Shown here piece after piece: positions 9,376 to 17,192 of a stretch of DNA of 33,808 bases. The notes below the pieces were generated by a model. That model was given only the letters and a program-made list of their open reading frames with translations. It was not told where the DNA came from and did no database searches. Every line of letters begins with the position of its first letter. Position 1 is the stretch's first letter. The translations under genes and the position numbers were made by a program. Source of the DNA: an uncultured Lachnospiraceae bacterium (GTDB lineage: Bacteria; Bacillota; Clostridia; Lachnospirales; Lachnospiraceae); the NCBI GenBank assembly GCA_900318375.1, contig ONKG01000036.1:1-33808 (forward strand), given 5' to 3'.

Positions 9376-9457
9376 AGTCAGGCGGGACGGTTCTGTGAGT
9401 CAGGCGGGACGGTTCTGAAAAACTCATTGTGCGCAATGAGTTTTTCAGAACCGTCCC
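9376..9457. repeat. REP-like element: perfect 24-bp inverted repeat plus 22-bp direct repeats
   Basis: 9406-9429 pairs perfectly with 9434-9457 around a 4-nt TGCG loop, with core GGGACGGTTCTG. Just before it AGTCAGGCGGGACGGTTCTG occurs twice, 22 bp apart (9376-9395 and 9398-9417). The word GAGTCA/TGACTC recurs on both flanks (about 9341-9470). The element starts 8 bp past the trmN6 stop codon, inside the operon, so it would be transcribed as a long hairpin between trmN6 and rsmI. It shares its core with the element at 3728-3790. Confidence 0.85.
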
Positions 9458-9464
9458 CAGTGAC

Positions 9465-10391
9465 TCATTCGCCGTAATAAATCTGCAAAAGTTCAGGTGT
9501 ATAGGTGCCGTCTTTTTCATAGACGATCAGAGGCGGTTCAACACGGAGTTCAGGGCCTCCGCCGCGGACGCAGTCGAGGAGCACCATGTTGGGGGCCTGG
9601 TCTGCATGGGGGTAGACAAGGCGCATGCGTTTGGGCTCGAGTCCTCTTCGGCAGAGCGTGGTGATGAGCTCCGGCAGGCGCAGCGGACGGTGTACAAGAT
9701 AAAAATGTCCGCCGGGGCGAAGGAGCTTTGCGGCGACCCGAGCGACATCGTCAAAGGTACAGAGCAGTTCGTGGCGGGCGATGGCGCGGGGGTCAAGTCC
9801 CTGCAGGGGATCTGTCGATGCAGAAATATCCTGGCGGGCAGACTTCTGGTCAGCAGACTTTCCGCCGTCTTGACTGCCGGCTTTCCTGTTCCCTTTTCCG
9901 CTTACTTTGCCGCTTCCTGCAGTTCTGTAAGGCGGGTTACTGGTAATGAAATCAAAAGAAGCAGCTGCAAAGATGCGGTCTGCTTCTCTGATATCTCCCT
10001 GTACAATGGAAATACGGTCCTGAAGGCCGTTGAGGGCAACGCTCCTCTCTGCAAGATCCGCGCTCGCAGGCTGGATTTCCAGACCGGTCAAGTGTTCGCA
10101 GTCTGTCCGGTCGGAAAGCAGAATGGGAATAATGCCGTTTCCTGTGCCGAGGTCAAGACCACGGCGGGTTTTTTTCATCTGCACATAGGCGGAGAGAAGG
10201 ACAGCGTCCATGCCGAAGCAGAAGCGGGCGGGATCCTGGATGATGCGAAGTCCGCACGGCTGCGGAGCATTTTTCTCTCCACAGTCTGCATCGAATGTCT
10301 GCAGGCGGCTATTGATCTGCCCGGGAGTGCTTCCCCCGCGCTGAAGATCGTCGATCCGTTCTCCCGGACGCAGATATTCATTTTCAGTCAT
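9465..10391 (-). CDS. trmN6: tRNA1(Val) (adenine37-N6)-methyltransferase-like protein (YabB/TrmN6 family)
   Basis: SAM-dependent N6-adenine methyltransferase, expected to modify A37 of tRNA. It shows LDLGTGNGIIPILL (SAM-binding motif I, about residues 80-93) and SNPPYR (catalytic NPPY, about 150-155). Directly after NPPY comes a roughly 40-residue Gly/Ser/Lys/Gln-rich insert before the conserved ARHELLCTFDDV helix; the family normally has a short loop there. The start is ambiguous: the ATG at 10391, or an in-frame TTG at 10400 sitting 4 nt from AGGA. I prefer the ATG but cannot exclude the TTG. It follows ricT within 30 bp and is translationally close to it. Confidence 0.85.
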   Translation of the reverse strand: MTENEYLRPGERIDDLQRGGSTPGQINSRLQTFDADCGEKNAPQPCGLRIIQDPARFCFGMDAVLLSAYVQMKKTRRGLDLGTGNGIIPILLSDRTDCEHLTGLEIQPASADLAERSVALNGLQDRISIVQGDIREADRIFAAASFDFITSNPPYRTAGSGKVSGKGNRKAGSQDGGKSADQKSARQDISASTDPLQGLDPRAIARHELLCTFDDVARVAAKLLRPGGHFYLVHRPLRLPELITTLCRRGLEPKRMRLVYPHADQAPNMVLLDCVRGGGPELRVEPPLIVYEKDGTYTPELLQIYYGE

Positions 10392-10418
10392 ATCTATCAA
10401 TTATTCCTGAGCGATGAT

Positions 10419-11765
10419 TTATTCAGAATCCGTCTGGCCAATCTGGCTGTTCTGGCTCTCATGTACATTCTGGGCGGTTTGACTGTTCTGGCCTGCCTGT
10501 CCGTTTTTGCCCGGCTGGCTGTTCTGACCCGGCTGCTGGCGGCGGTCCTGACGGCGGTCAGAGCGGCGGTCTCTGCGGTTTTTGCTGTGCTCTTTTCTGC
10601 CGCGGTCTTTACCCGCATTTTCATCGTTCTCCGAGGCCTCGCGGAATTCGGCTGTCTCACGGCTGTCCATGTTGTCGCGGGGTTCGCGATTGTCACGGTT
10701 TCCCCTGCTTTCACGGTTTTCCCGTCCGCCTCTGTTTTCGCGGTTTCCACGTCCCTCACGGCCTTCTTTTTTATCCCGGGCTTCTCTTCCCTCACGGGAA
10801 TCTTTCCCGTCTCTGTTCTCGCGGGCTTCCTTGCTTTCCTTGCTCTCCCGAGCTTCTTTGCCGTCCTTGGCACCCGCTTTCTGGGGCTGGGTATTTTTCT
10901 GCATAGTGGGTCTGCTGGTCCCCCTCTTGCGGCGGCGCAGAATGGTGAGGTCGCTGACAGCGTATTCGTGAAGTTCCTTCTCATCATCCACTTCGACGAT
11001 GATGCGGGCAGTCTGGCGCAGGATATTGACGCTCTCGACAAGGCCGTTCATGCCGTCGGAAGCCACCACTTCATCGCCTGCGTGGGGAAGGGTCTTGTTG
11101 AGTTCTTCATAGGTCTCCGCCTCGTTTTTGAGGCAGCACATCAGCCTGCCGCAGACACCGGAGATTTTGCCGGGGTTGAGGGACAGGTTTTGTTCCTTTG
11201 CCATCTTGATGGAGACGGGCACAAAATCGGATAGCCATGTATGGCAGCAGAGCGGGCGTCCGCAGCTGCCGTAGCCTCCCAGGATCTTGGTCTCGTCGCG
11301 TACGCCGACCTGGCGCAGCTCGATGCGGGTGCGGAAGACCCCTGCGAGGTCTTTAACGAGCTCACGGAAATCGACACGACCGTCAGCTGTAAAATAAAAG
11401 AGCACCTTGCTGTTGTCAAAGGTGTATTCGGCGTCGATGAGTTTCATCTCGAGGCCTCTCTTTTGGATGCGCTCACGGCAGATCCAGAAAGCTTCCCTCT
11501 CCCGCTCACGGTTTTTCTTCTCGCGCCGGTCATCCTCCTCGGTACTGATGCGGATTACGGCCTTGAGAGGCTGCGTGATGTTTTTCTCATCGACTTCCAT
11601 GGGTTCACCGACTACAAAGCCGTATTCCATGCCTCTTGCTGTCTCGACGATCACATGGCTGCCGCGGGAAAGCTCAAACTCACCGGGATCGAAGTAATAT
11701 ATTTTGCCGGCAGTCCTGAAGCGGATTCCTACTACTCTGACTTTGCCGGTTTCTGTTTTTTCCAT
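10419..11765 (-). CDS. ricT: PSP1-domain protein RicT/YaaT with long charged disordered tail
   Basis: RicT (YaaT) in Bacillus forms a complex with RicA and RicF that stimulates RNase Y-dependent mRNA maturation and affects sporulation and competence. Residues 1-275 are the conserved PSP1 core: an N-terminal beta-rich part, LKDLAGVFRTRIELRQVG-like sequence near 140-155, and the Cys-rich GGYGSCGRPLCCHTWL / GVCGRLMCCLKNE motifs (about 165-215) that match the Fe-S-binding cysteines of RicT. Residues from about 295 to 448 are a low-complexity tail: Arg/Glu/Lys/Asn-rich (REGREAR, RENRGGREN), then Gln/Asn-rich (QNSQPGKNGQ). RBS AGAGG, ATG at 11765. It follows holB after a 190-bp T-rich spacer. Confidence 0.92.
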   Translation of the reverse strand: MEKTETGKVRVVGIRFRTAGKIYYFDPGEFELSRGSHVIVETARGMEYGFVVGEPMEVDEKNITQPLKAVIRISTEEDDRREKKNREREREAFWICRERIQKRGLEMKLIDAEYTFDNSKVLFYFTADGRVDFRELVKDLAGVFRTRIELRQVGVRDETKILGGYGSCGRPLCCHTWLSDFVPVSIKMAKEQNLSLNPGKISGVCGRLMCCLKNEAETYEELNKTLPHAGDEVVASDGMNGLVESVNILRQTARIIVEVDDEKELHEYAVSDLTILRRRKRGTSRPTMQKNTQPQKAGAKDGKEARESKESKEARENRDGKDSREGREARDKKEGREGRGNRENRGGRENRESRGNRDNREPRDNMDSRETAEFREASENDENAGKDRGRKEHSKNRRDRRSDRRQDRRQQPGQNSQPGKNGQAGQNSQTAQNVHESQNSQIGQTDSE

Positions 11766-11958
11766 AAAACACCTCTGAAAATACCCTTGCGGTACTCCTG
11801 CTCCTGCAGCCCTTTCTCAGCGGAACTGCAGCTTTTATTTCCAACTTGCTATTTCTGTTTTTCTATATTCTGCTTTGATATTTCTGTTACTGATATTTTT
11901 ATTATAGATATTCCTGTTTCTGATAACTCTATTTTGCTATCTCTGCTTCTGAATATCT
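11766..11958. other. T-rich low-complexity spacer between holB and ricT
   Basis: A loose repetition of GATATTTCTG / CTGATA-type words (about 11865-11970) on the plus strand. I see no hairpin strong enough for a terminator, so holB and ricT are probably still cotranscribed. Confidence 0.4.
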
Positions 11959-12966
11959 CTATATCTGATATGCGCCGCGAATCTCCAGGAGCATCATCTG
12001 CAGGGTGAGCTCTGCGTTCACATTGGAGAACAGGCGTCGGCGGGCTCGGAAGACAGCTTCGGAAGCTGCCTGGAGGCCTTGCCAGGAAACTGTATGCGCG
12101 GCTTCTATAATATACTGTACTTCATCAGTAAAAATCAAGTTTTCTGTGCGATGTGTGGCGCGGCATACGAGGAGATCCCGATTCCATGTCAGAATCAGGT
12201 CGATGAGGTCCTGAGTCTCTTCCTCCTCAACGGCCTCTTTTGCAAAGGAGGCAAGCTGTGCAGCGTCCGTTTTGTCGATTTTTCGAAGAAGCAGAATTGT
12301 CTTTTCGCGCAGCGCGGCGAAATGTTCATTTTCGAGAAGAAGTGCTGCCCTTCCGATACTGCCGCCTGAAAAGCGGGCACACAGACGCGCGCGGTCTTCT
12401 TGTGCTCCAAAGCGTTCTCTGAGGCAGTCTTCGACGGCCTTTTCGGAGACGGGGCGGAGAGGCAGTGTGACGCAGCGGCTCATGATGGTCGGCAGAAAAG
12501 CGCTTGTTCCGTCTGCGAGCAGAAAAATCACAGCGTAGGAGGGGGGCTCCTCCAGGGTCTTAAGGAGAGCATTCTGTGCTGCAGGGGTCATTTTTTCCGC
12601 ATCCGGGAGGATATAGACCTTGTGGGCAGCACTGTAGGGCTTGATCTTGACATCCGCGCGCATTTTGCGGATATCGCCGACACCGATACTGTTTTCCTTT
12701 TCGCGTTCCACTGTGATAATGTCCGGGTTACTGCCGGCGGCAGCCTGTATGCAGGAAAGGCATTCTCCGCAAGGCTCGAGAAGGTCTCCCTCCTGTCGGG
12801 GGTTCTCGCACAGGAGCGCAGCCGAAAAGCTCCGGGCGATCATGTGCCGCCCGGAGCCCTTTGCTCCATTGAGTATATATGCGTGGGACACACCGCCGGT
12901 TCGCAGCGCGTTCTGCAGGTGAGAAACAATAATGTCCTGCCCGATGATTTCAGAAAACTTATCCAT
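11959..12966 (-). CDS. holB: DNA polymerase III subunit delta'
   Basis: Clamp-loader subunit of the replicative polymerase. The 335-aa protein shows IIGQDIIVSHLQNAL at the N-terminus, a degenerate P-loop GAKGSGRHMIA (about 35-45), the zinc-binding CxxC pattern CGECLSC (about 66-72), LPDAEKMTPAAQNALLKTLEEPP (about 120-143) and the SRC sensor motif near 165, all typical of delta'. The degenerate P-loop fits the non-ATP-binding role of delta'. It heads the conserved operon holB-ricT-trmN6-rsmI. The yabA and yazA genes that accompany these in Bacillus subtilis are absent here. Confidence 0.93.
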   Translation of the reverse strand: MDKFSEIIGQDIIVSHLQNALRTGGVSHAYILNGAKGSGRHMIARSFSAALLCENPRQEGDLLEPCGECLSCIQAAAGSNPDIITVEREKENSIGVGDIRKMRADVKIKPYSAAHKVYILPDAEKMTPAAQNALLKTLEEPPSYAVIFLLADGTSAFLPTIMSRCVTLPLRPVSEKAVEDCLRERFGAQEDRARLCARFSGGSIGRAALLLENEHFAALREKTILLLRKIDKTDAAQLASFAKEAVEEEETQDLIDLILTWNRDLLVCRATHRTENLIFTDEVQYIIEAAHTVSWQGLQAASEAVFRARRRLFSNVNAELTLQMMLLEIRGAYQI

Positions 12967-13051
12967 ATCAGACAGTATAGCGCAGATGAAGAGAATTTTC
13001 CAATCACAGAACGAAAAACCCGCCGCGGTCTGACTTTAATCGGCTGATTTA

Positions 13052-13184
13052 CTTCGCTTTTTCGAAACATGCGTGACCTTTTGCCTTCCGCGCACTCCGG
13101 TCGCTTGCTTCTCTCCCGCACAGTAGTGATCTTTCACATTTAAAACGGCTCCGTCGCTTCGCTTTTTCGGAACATGCGTGACGT
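13052..13184. repeat. Pair of ~27-bp direct repeats upstream of holB
   Basis: CTTCGCTTTTTCGAAACATG followed by CGTGAC (from 13052) recurs with one substitution from 13157, 105 bp apart. Both lie in the gap upstream of holB (12967-13440), which otherwise has no recognisable gene. Possible regulatory site or dispersed repeat. Confidence 0.6.
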
Positions 13185-13261
13185 GAAGCTTTTAATTCTC
13201 AAATATCGCTTTCTTTTTCGCAATATGAGGTACAGTTAAAACAATGGGTGTCCCGAAAAGC

Positions 13262-13362
13262 GAAAAAGAGCGGGATGACAGCGATTGCTGTCGTCCCGCA
13301 GCCAAAAAAGCATGATTTAGGGCTGTTGCATAGCTGATATTTTTCAGCTAATACAACAGCCC
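13262..13362 (-). terminator. Two hairpins downstream of pyk, one a likely terminator
   Basis: On the minus strand an extended hairpin (13320-13362: nine outer pairs plus an inner TAGCTGA/TCAGCTA stem) is followed by a second one (12-bp stem, 13271-13282 with 13287-13298, one G-T pair) that ends in a T-run (complement of 13262-13267). The second looks like the pyk terminator. The first may be an extra stem or a small mobile palindrome. Confidence 0.65.
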
Positions 13363-13440
13363 CGTCCAAAAAGGAATGTATTTGAGACAATTGCGGGAAC
13401 AGCCATGGAACGTCGGGAATGGTTCCGGCTGTCCCATAGA

Positions 13441-13590
13441 CAAGCGGGACAGACGAAACCGTCCCCGGTATCCCAGGCAAGCGGGACAGACGAAACCGTC
13501 CCCGGTATCCCAGGCAAGCGGAACAGACGAAACCGTCCCCGGTATCCCAGGCAAGCGGGACAGACGGAACCGTCTCTCGTGTCCCGCTCG
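13441..13590. repeat. 37-bp tandem repeat, four units, with GGGACGGTT core
   Basis: Units start at 13441, 13478, 13515 and 13552 (CAAGCGGGACAGACG...), exactly 37 bp apart; the fourth is altered at its end. On the minus strand each carries CGGGGACGGTTTCGTC or a variant, close to the core of the elements at 3728 and 9406. The array ends about 20 bp beyond the pyk stop codon. Since 37 is not a multiple of three, the frames across it are unlikely to be genes. Confidence 0.88.
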
Positions 13591-13611
13591 TTTCGAATGA
13601 TTCGTCTCCGC

Positions 13612-15027
13612 TTAAAATACTTCAAAGACGCGGATCATGTTGGTGTTGCCGGTTTCTCCCAGGGGAACACCCGCTGTGAGGATGACCGTGTCGCCTTTTT
13701 CGGCGATGCCGGCCTGTTTTGCTGCCATGACAGCGGCTTCAAAGAGCATTTCCTCGTTGTCTTCCTGGGGAATGGTCATGGGAACGACACCGAAGAGGAG
13801 GTTCATCTGGCATGCCACGGGTTCGCTGACAGAACATGCGACAATGGGACATGTAGGTTTGTATTTGCTGATGCGGCGGGCTGTGAAGCCGGACATGGTG
13901 ACGGTCACGATTGCCTTGGCATTAATATCCTGGGCGACCATGCAGGTCGAGTGGGAGATTGCTGTAGTGATATCCGCACCGACTTCGTCGGGACGTTTAA
14001 CGAAGCGTCTGCGGTAGTTGACGTCATTCTCCGCCGCTTCGGCGATCCTGGACATTGTCCTGACTGCTTCCACGGGATAGGCGCCGCTTGCGGTCTCGCC
14101 AGAGAGCATGATGGCGGTGGTACCGTCATAGATGGCATTGGCGACATCGGTTGCCTCGGCGCGGGTCGGACGGGGATTGTGCATCATGGAATCCAGCATC
14201 TGGGTAGCTGTGACGACAATTTTTCCGCGCACTTCGGCGAGGTGGATGATGTGCTTCTGGTAGACGGGAACTTCCTCGAGAGGGACCTCGACACCCAGGT
14301 CTCCACGGGCAACCATAACACCATCGGCGACATCGAGGATCTCATCGATGTTGTTGACGCCCTGCGTGCTCTCAATCTTGGCGATGATCTTCATTCTGCT
14401 GTTGTGGGCATTGAGAATCTCACGGATCTGACGGATGTCGTCTGCAGTCCTGGTGAAGGAGGCTGCAATATACTCGTAGCCCATCTTGCATCCAAATTCG
14501 ATATCCGCTCTGTCCTGCTCACTGATAAAGGGCATGGACAGGTCTGTATCCGGCACGTTGACGCCTTTGTGGTTGGAAACGGGGCCCCCGTTAATGACGG
14601 TACAGAAAATCTCTGTATCCGTAGTGCTGTTGACACGGAGTTCGATCAGACCGTCATCGATCAGAATCACACCTCCCTCAGAGACATCTTTTGGCAGGTT
14701 CTTGTAGCTGATGGAGGCACGTTCTGCAGTTCCCATCACCTCTTCTGTTGTCAGTGTAAAGGCACTGCCTTTTTCCAGCATGACCTTTCCGCCCTCAAAA
14801 TCACGGAGGCGGATTTCGGGGCCTTTGGTATCCATCAGCGTGGCGACCGGTACTCCCATCTCCCTGCGAAGACGGACGAGGCGTTTGAACTTGGCCTTAT
14901 GTTCCTCATAAGTGCCATGGGAAAAATTGAATCTCGCCACGTTCATACCTGCATCAATCAGCTGACGCAGCATTTCTTCACTTTCACTCGCCGGACCAAT
15001 CGTGCAGATGATTTTTGTCTTGCGCAT
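13612..15027 (-). CDS. pyk: Pyruvate kinase
   Basis: Transfers phosphate from PEP to ADP, the last step of glycolysis. The 471-aa protein has the complete A/B/C-domain architecture without the extra PEP-utiliser-like domain some Firmicutes carry. Motifs: KIICTIGPAS at the start, VARFNFSHG (about 29-37), MDTKGPEIRL (about 66-75), IIAKIESTQGV (catalytic Lys near 220), MVARGDLGVE, TATQMLDSM, PTRAEATDVANAI and MLSGETASG. AAGGAGG lies 8 nt before the ATG at 15027. Flanked by tandem repeats on both sides (13441-13590 and 15103-15255); no neighbour appears cotranscribed. Confidence 0.98.
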   Translation of the reverse strand: MRKTKIICTIGPASESEEMLRQLIDAGMNVARFNFSHGTYEEHKAKFKRLVRLRREMGVPVATLMDTKGPEIRLRDFEGGKVMLEKGSAFTLTTEEVMGTAERASISYKNLPKDVSEGGVILIDDGLIELRVNSTTDTEIFCTVINGGPVSNHKGVNVPDTDLSMPFISEQDRADIEFGCKMGYEYIAASFTRTADDIRQIREILNAHNSRMKIIAKIESTQGVNNIDEILDVADGVMVARGDLGVEVPLEEVPVYQKHIIHLAEVRGKIVVTATQMLDSMMHNPRPTRAEATDVANAIYDGTTAIMLSGETASGAYPVEAVRTMSRIAEAAENDVNYRRRFVKRPDEVGADITTAISHSTCMVAQDINAKAIVTVTMSGFTARRISKYKPTCPIVACSVSEPVACQMNLLFGVVPMTIPQEDNEEMLFEAAVMAAKQAGIAEKGDTVILTAGVPLGETGNTNMIRVFEVF

Positions 15028-15102
15028 AGGCTCTACCTCCTTACTTTCAGTTTACCAGTTTACGCCCGAATCGGCACTGCAGTAAATCAGAATTTAAAAT
15101 CC

Positions 15103-15255
15103 GGGAATACAGGATTCAGGGACGCATGACCCGGGATGCATGATCCGGGGATGCATGATCCGGGAATACAGGATTCGGGGACGCATGACCCGGGATGCAT
15201 GATCCGGGAATACAGGATTCAGGGACGCATGACCCGGGATGCATGATCCGGGAAT
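15103..15255. repeat. 15/44-bp composite tandem repeat upstream of pyk
   Basis: About 15-bp modules (GACGCATGACCCGGG, GATGCATGATCCGGG, GAATACAGGATTCAG) combine into a higher-order unit that restarts at 15121, 15180 and 15224 (spacing 59 and 44; the difference is one extra 15-bp module). It fills most of the 350-bp gap between the gntP stop and the pyk start. Modules contain ATGCAT and CCCGGG palindromes. I see no gene in the gap. Confidence 0.87.
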
Positions 15256-15377
15256 TTATACGGGAATTAAAAAATCTGAATTACAGTAAATATTATATTC
15301 TATCTTCCGTCTCTTCGGAATGCAGATATGTGTTTTTTATCTATATCCATGTTTTCATATTCCATGTTTTTAGTATC

Positions 15378-16640
15378 TCAGTGCAGAACCAGATATAAAA
15401 TCACGGATACGATTGTACTGGTAATTCCGATTGCAGCCTCGAAGGGAATGATCTTCATGCGGTCGCCGATACTCATGTTGACGGAGCCGCCGGTCGCATG
15501 GAAGAAGGAGCCGTGGGGCAGGGAGTCAAGGACGGTGGCGCCTGCATGGACCATAGCCGCTGCGGCAAGTCCGGATACGCCGTTGGCCAGAAGAGTGGGC
15601 GCAAAGGTCTGGGCTGCAACAGTTGCACCGGCCGTTGTGGATGCTGTCGCTGCTGCCATCAGGACACCGGAAAGGGGGGCGAGAACAAAGGCAGGCATGT
15701 TCATGGCTTCGAGCACTGTGGTAACGTCGTACTGCAGGGCAGACGCCTTGATGATACCTGCGATGGTGCCGGTGCCGATCAGCAGGATGGAGACACCGAT
15801 GACCTTGCTGAGGCCGAATTCCGTGTATTCGATAAAATGCTTTGCTTTCCCTGTCGCGATCGTGCTGACGGCTCCGCCCACGGGGAGTGCAATGAGGGGG
15901 TCGATTGCGATTCCGGCGAGGGGACGGAGAGCCAGCATGATGATTACCACGGCGGGGCCGAGGATAGCGGGAAGGAAACCGGGAAGTTCCTTGTCTCCAG
16001 CGCCCTCGAGGTCGGATGCCTGGATCTCTTCACCTTTCTTTTTTACAAGGAAGGAAGAAAGTACAATTGCCATGACCAGGGCGCAGAGAGCAGGAATGAT
16101 ATTGCGTGCCATGACAGAGGTAAGGGGTTGTTCGAAAGCCTCGGAAACGGCAATGGTGTTGGGGTTGGGGGAGATAATGTTGCCGGCCTTGCCGCCGCCA
16201 ATCATGGCGACCAGGATTCCGCTTCTGGAGAGGCCGGCGCGCCTGCCGATGGCAAGTGCTATGGGGGCAACGGTGATGACGGAGATATCAACGAAAACAC
16301 CTACGGCACAGATGATCATGGTCGCTACGGCAATAGCTGCCACGGCGCGTTTCTCACCGAGCTTCTCAACAATAGTCTCGGCGATTTTTTCCGCCGACCC
16401 CGTTTTGATAAGAGCGCCCGCGAGGATTCCGCTTGTCAGAATCCTCAATACAGAGGACATCATGGACCCTGCTCCGCTGACCATAGTGCTGACGGTCACA
16501 TCCAGACCGCCGCCTCCGATGAGGCCGCCGATCAGGGCGCCGAAGATCAGGCTGTAGGCAGGTTGTACTTTTTTGATGATCAGAATGATTGCGATCACAA
16601 GTCCGATGATTGCTCCCAGGGTGGTGAACTGTGCATCCAT
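15378..16640 (-). CDS. GntP-family sugar-acid:H+ symporter
   Basis: Membrane permease of 420 aa with about 12 hydrophobic segments. Family signs: LGAIIGLVIAIILIIKK at the N-terminus, GALIGGLIGGGGLD, the SGILAGALIKTGSAEKIAE block (about 70-88), GGGKAGNIISPNPNTI (about 155-170) and MVHAGATVLDSLPHGSFFH near residue 380. GntP transporters move gluconate, glycerate or related acids. The CdaR-type regulator just upstream on the same strand suggests a glycerate/sugar-diacid substrate (inference). RBS AAAGGAG, ATG at 16640. It has its own transcription unit, since a terminator lies between it and the regulator gene. Confidence 0.92.
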   Translation of the reverse strand: MDAQFTTLGAIIGLVIAIILIIKKVQPAYSLIFGALIGGLIGGGGLDVTVSTMVSGAGSMMSSVLRILTSGILAGALIKTGSAEKIAETIVEKLGEKRAVAAIAVATMIICAVGVFVDISVITVAPIALAIGRRAGLSRSGILVAMIGGGKAGNIISPNPNTIAVSEAFEQPLTSVMARNIIPALCALVMAIVLSSFLVKKKGEEIQASDLEGAGDKELPGFLPAILGPAVVIIMLALRPLAGIAIDPLIALPVGGAVSTIATGKAKHFIEYTEFGLSKVIGVSILLIGTGTIAGIIKASALQYDVTTVLEAMNMPAFVLAPLSGVLMAAATASTTAGATVAAQTFAPTLLANGVSGLAAAAMVHAGATVLDSLPHGSFFHATGGSVNMSIGDRMKIIPFEAAIGITSTIVSVILYLVLH

Positions 16641-16804
16641 TGTTTTTCTCCTTTTTGGCTAATTGAAATATCTGTCTGTCACCTGTTTTCTGCTGTTACC
16701 AAAGAGTTCCATTTGTATGCATACTTTCTTTCCATGGTTTTTCTCTCGTGTTTCTATGTAAATGATATCGAAAGCACCTTGATTCAGCCATGCGCCCGCA
16801 GAAT

Positions 16805-16846
16805 AAAAAAAACGCCTGCTCATGTGCCCTCAGCACAAAACAGACG
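16805..16846 (-). terminator. Intrinsic terminator downstream of the cdaR-like gene
   Basis: On the minus strand an interrupted stem (CGTCTG...GTGC pairing with GCAC...CAGGCG, 16813-16846) is followed by eight T residues (complement of 16805-16812). It separates the regulator transcript from gntP. The rest of the 530-bp gap holds a GC-rich hairpin at 17015-17043 and the left copy of a diverged duplication. Confidence 0.65.
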
Positions 16847-17014
16847 TTCTGCTTATTTCTTTATAATATTTCTTCAAAAAACGCAATCTGCCCTTAAAAA
16901 AAGGATTGTCCAGCTGTAAATTGACCTGCTGTAATTTAATAATCTTGCCCATGCAATTTTTAGTCTATGCAATCTCCGAAAAACAGCGACCGGGTGTTAT
17001 TTTAATCTTCCAAA

Positions 17015-17192
17015 GCGCTGCCGCTCCCGGGGGGCGGCAGCGCGAAGAGAATATACGCAGCATGATAGGCACGTCATTCATGTCGGTGTTTTCTCCGATG
17101 CGATTACGGGATGTTTGCAGCCGCCGCGCAGGAAAACATTCGGAATAAAAAACTTGTATCGACCGGATTTTCACTCCTTCAGACTGTGATAG
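17015..17192. repeat. Left copy of a diverged repeat flanking cdaR
   Basis: It begins with a GC hairpin (GCGCTGCCGC with GCGGCAGCGC), then TTTTCTCCGATGCGATTACG, GGATGTTTGCAGC and TTGTATCGACCGGATTTTCACTC. The same ordered blocks recur with substitutions at 18362-18496, on the other side of the cdaR-like gene and in the same orientation. This copy slightly overlaps the 3' end of that gene. Confidence 0.65.

Noticed and set aside
9429-11234. 601-residue plus-strand frame opposite trmN6 and ricT
   Set aside because: It crosses two real genes and their junction; its Phe/Ala-rich stretch is the antisense of the RicT Arg/Glu tail.
13441-13590. Possible CRISPR array
   Set aside because: The 37-bp units are directly adjacent with no variable spacers between them, so it is a plain tandem repeat.
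13405-15129. 574-residue plus-strand frame opposite pyk, starting in the 37-bp array
   Set aside because: Antisense of pyruvate kinase; the start lies in repeats without an RBS.
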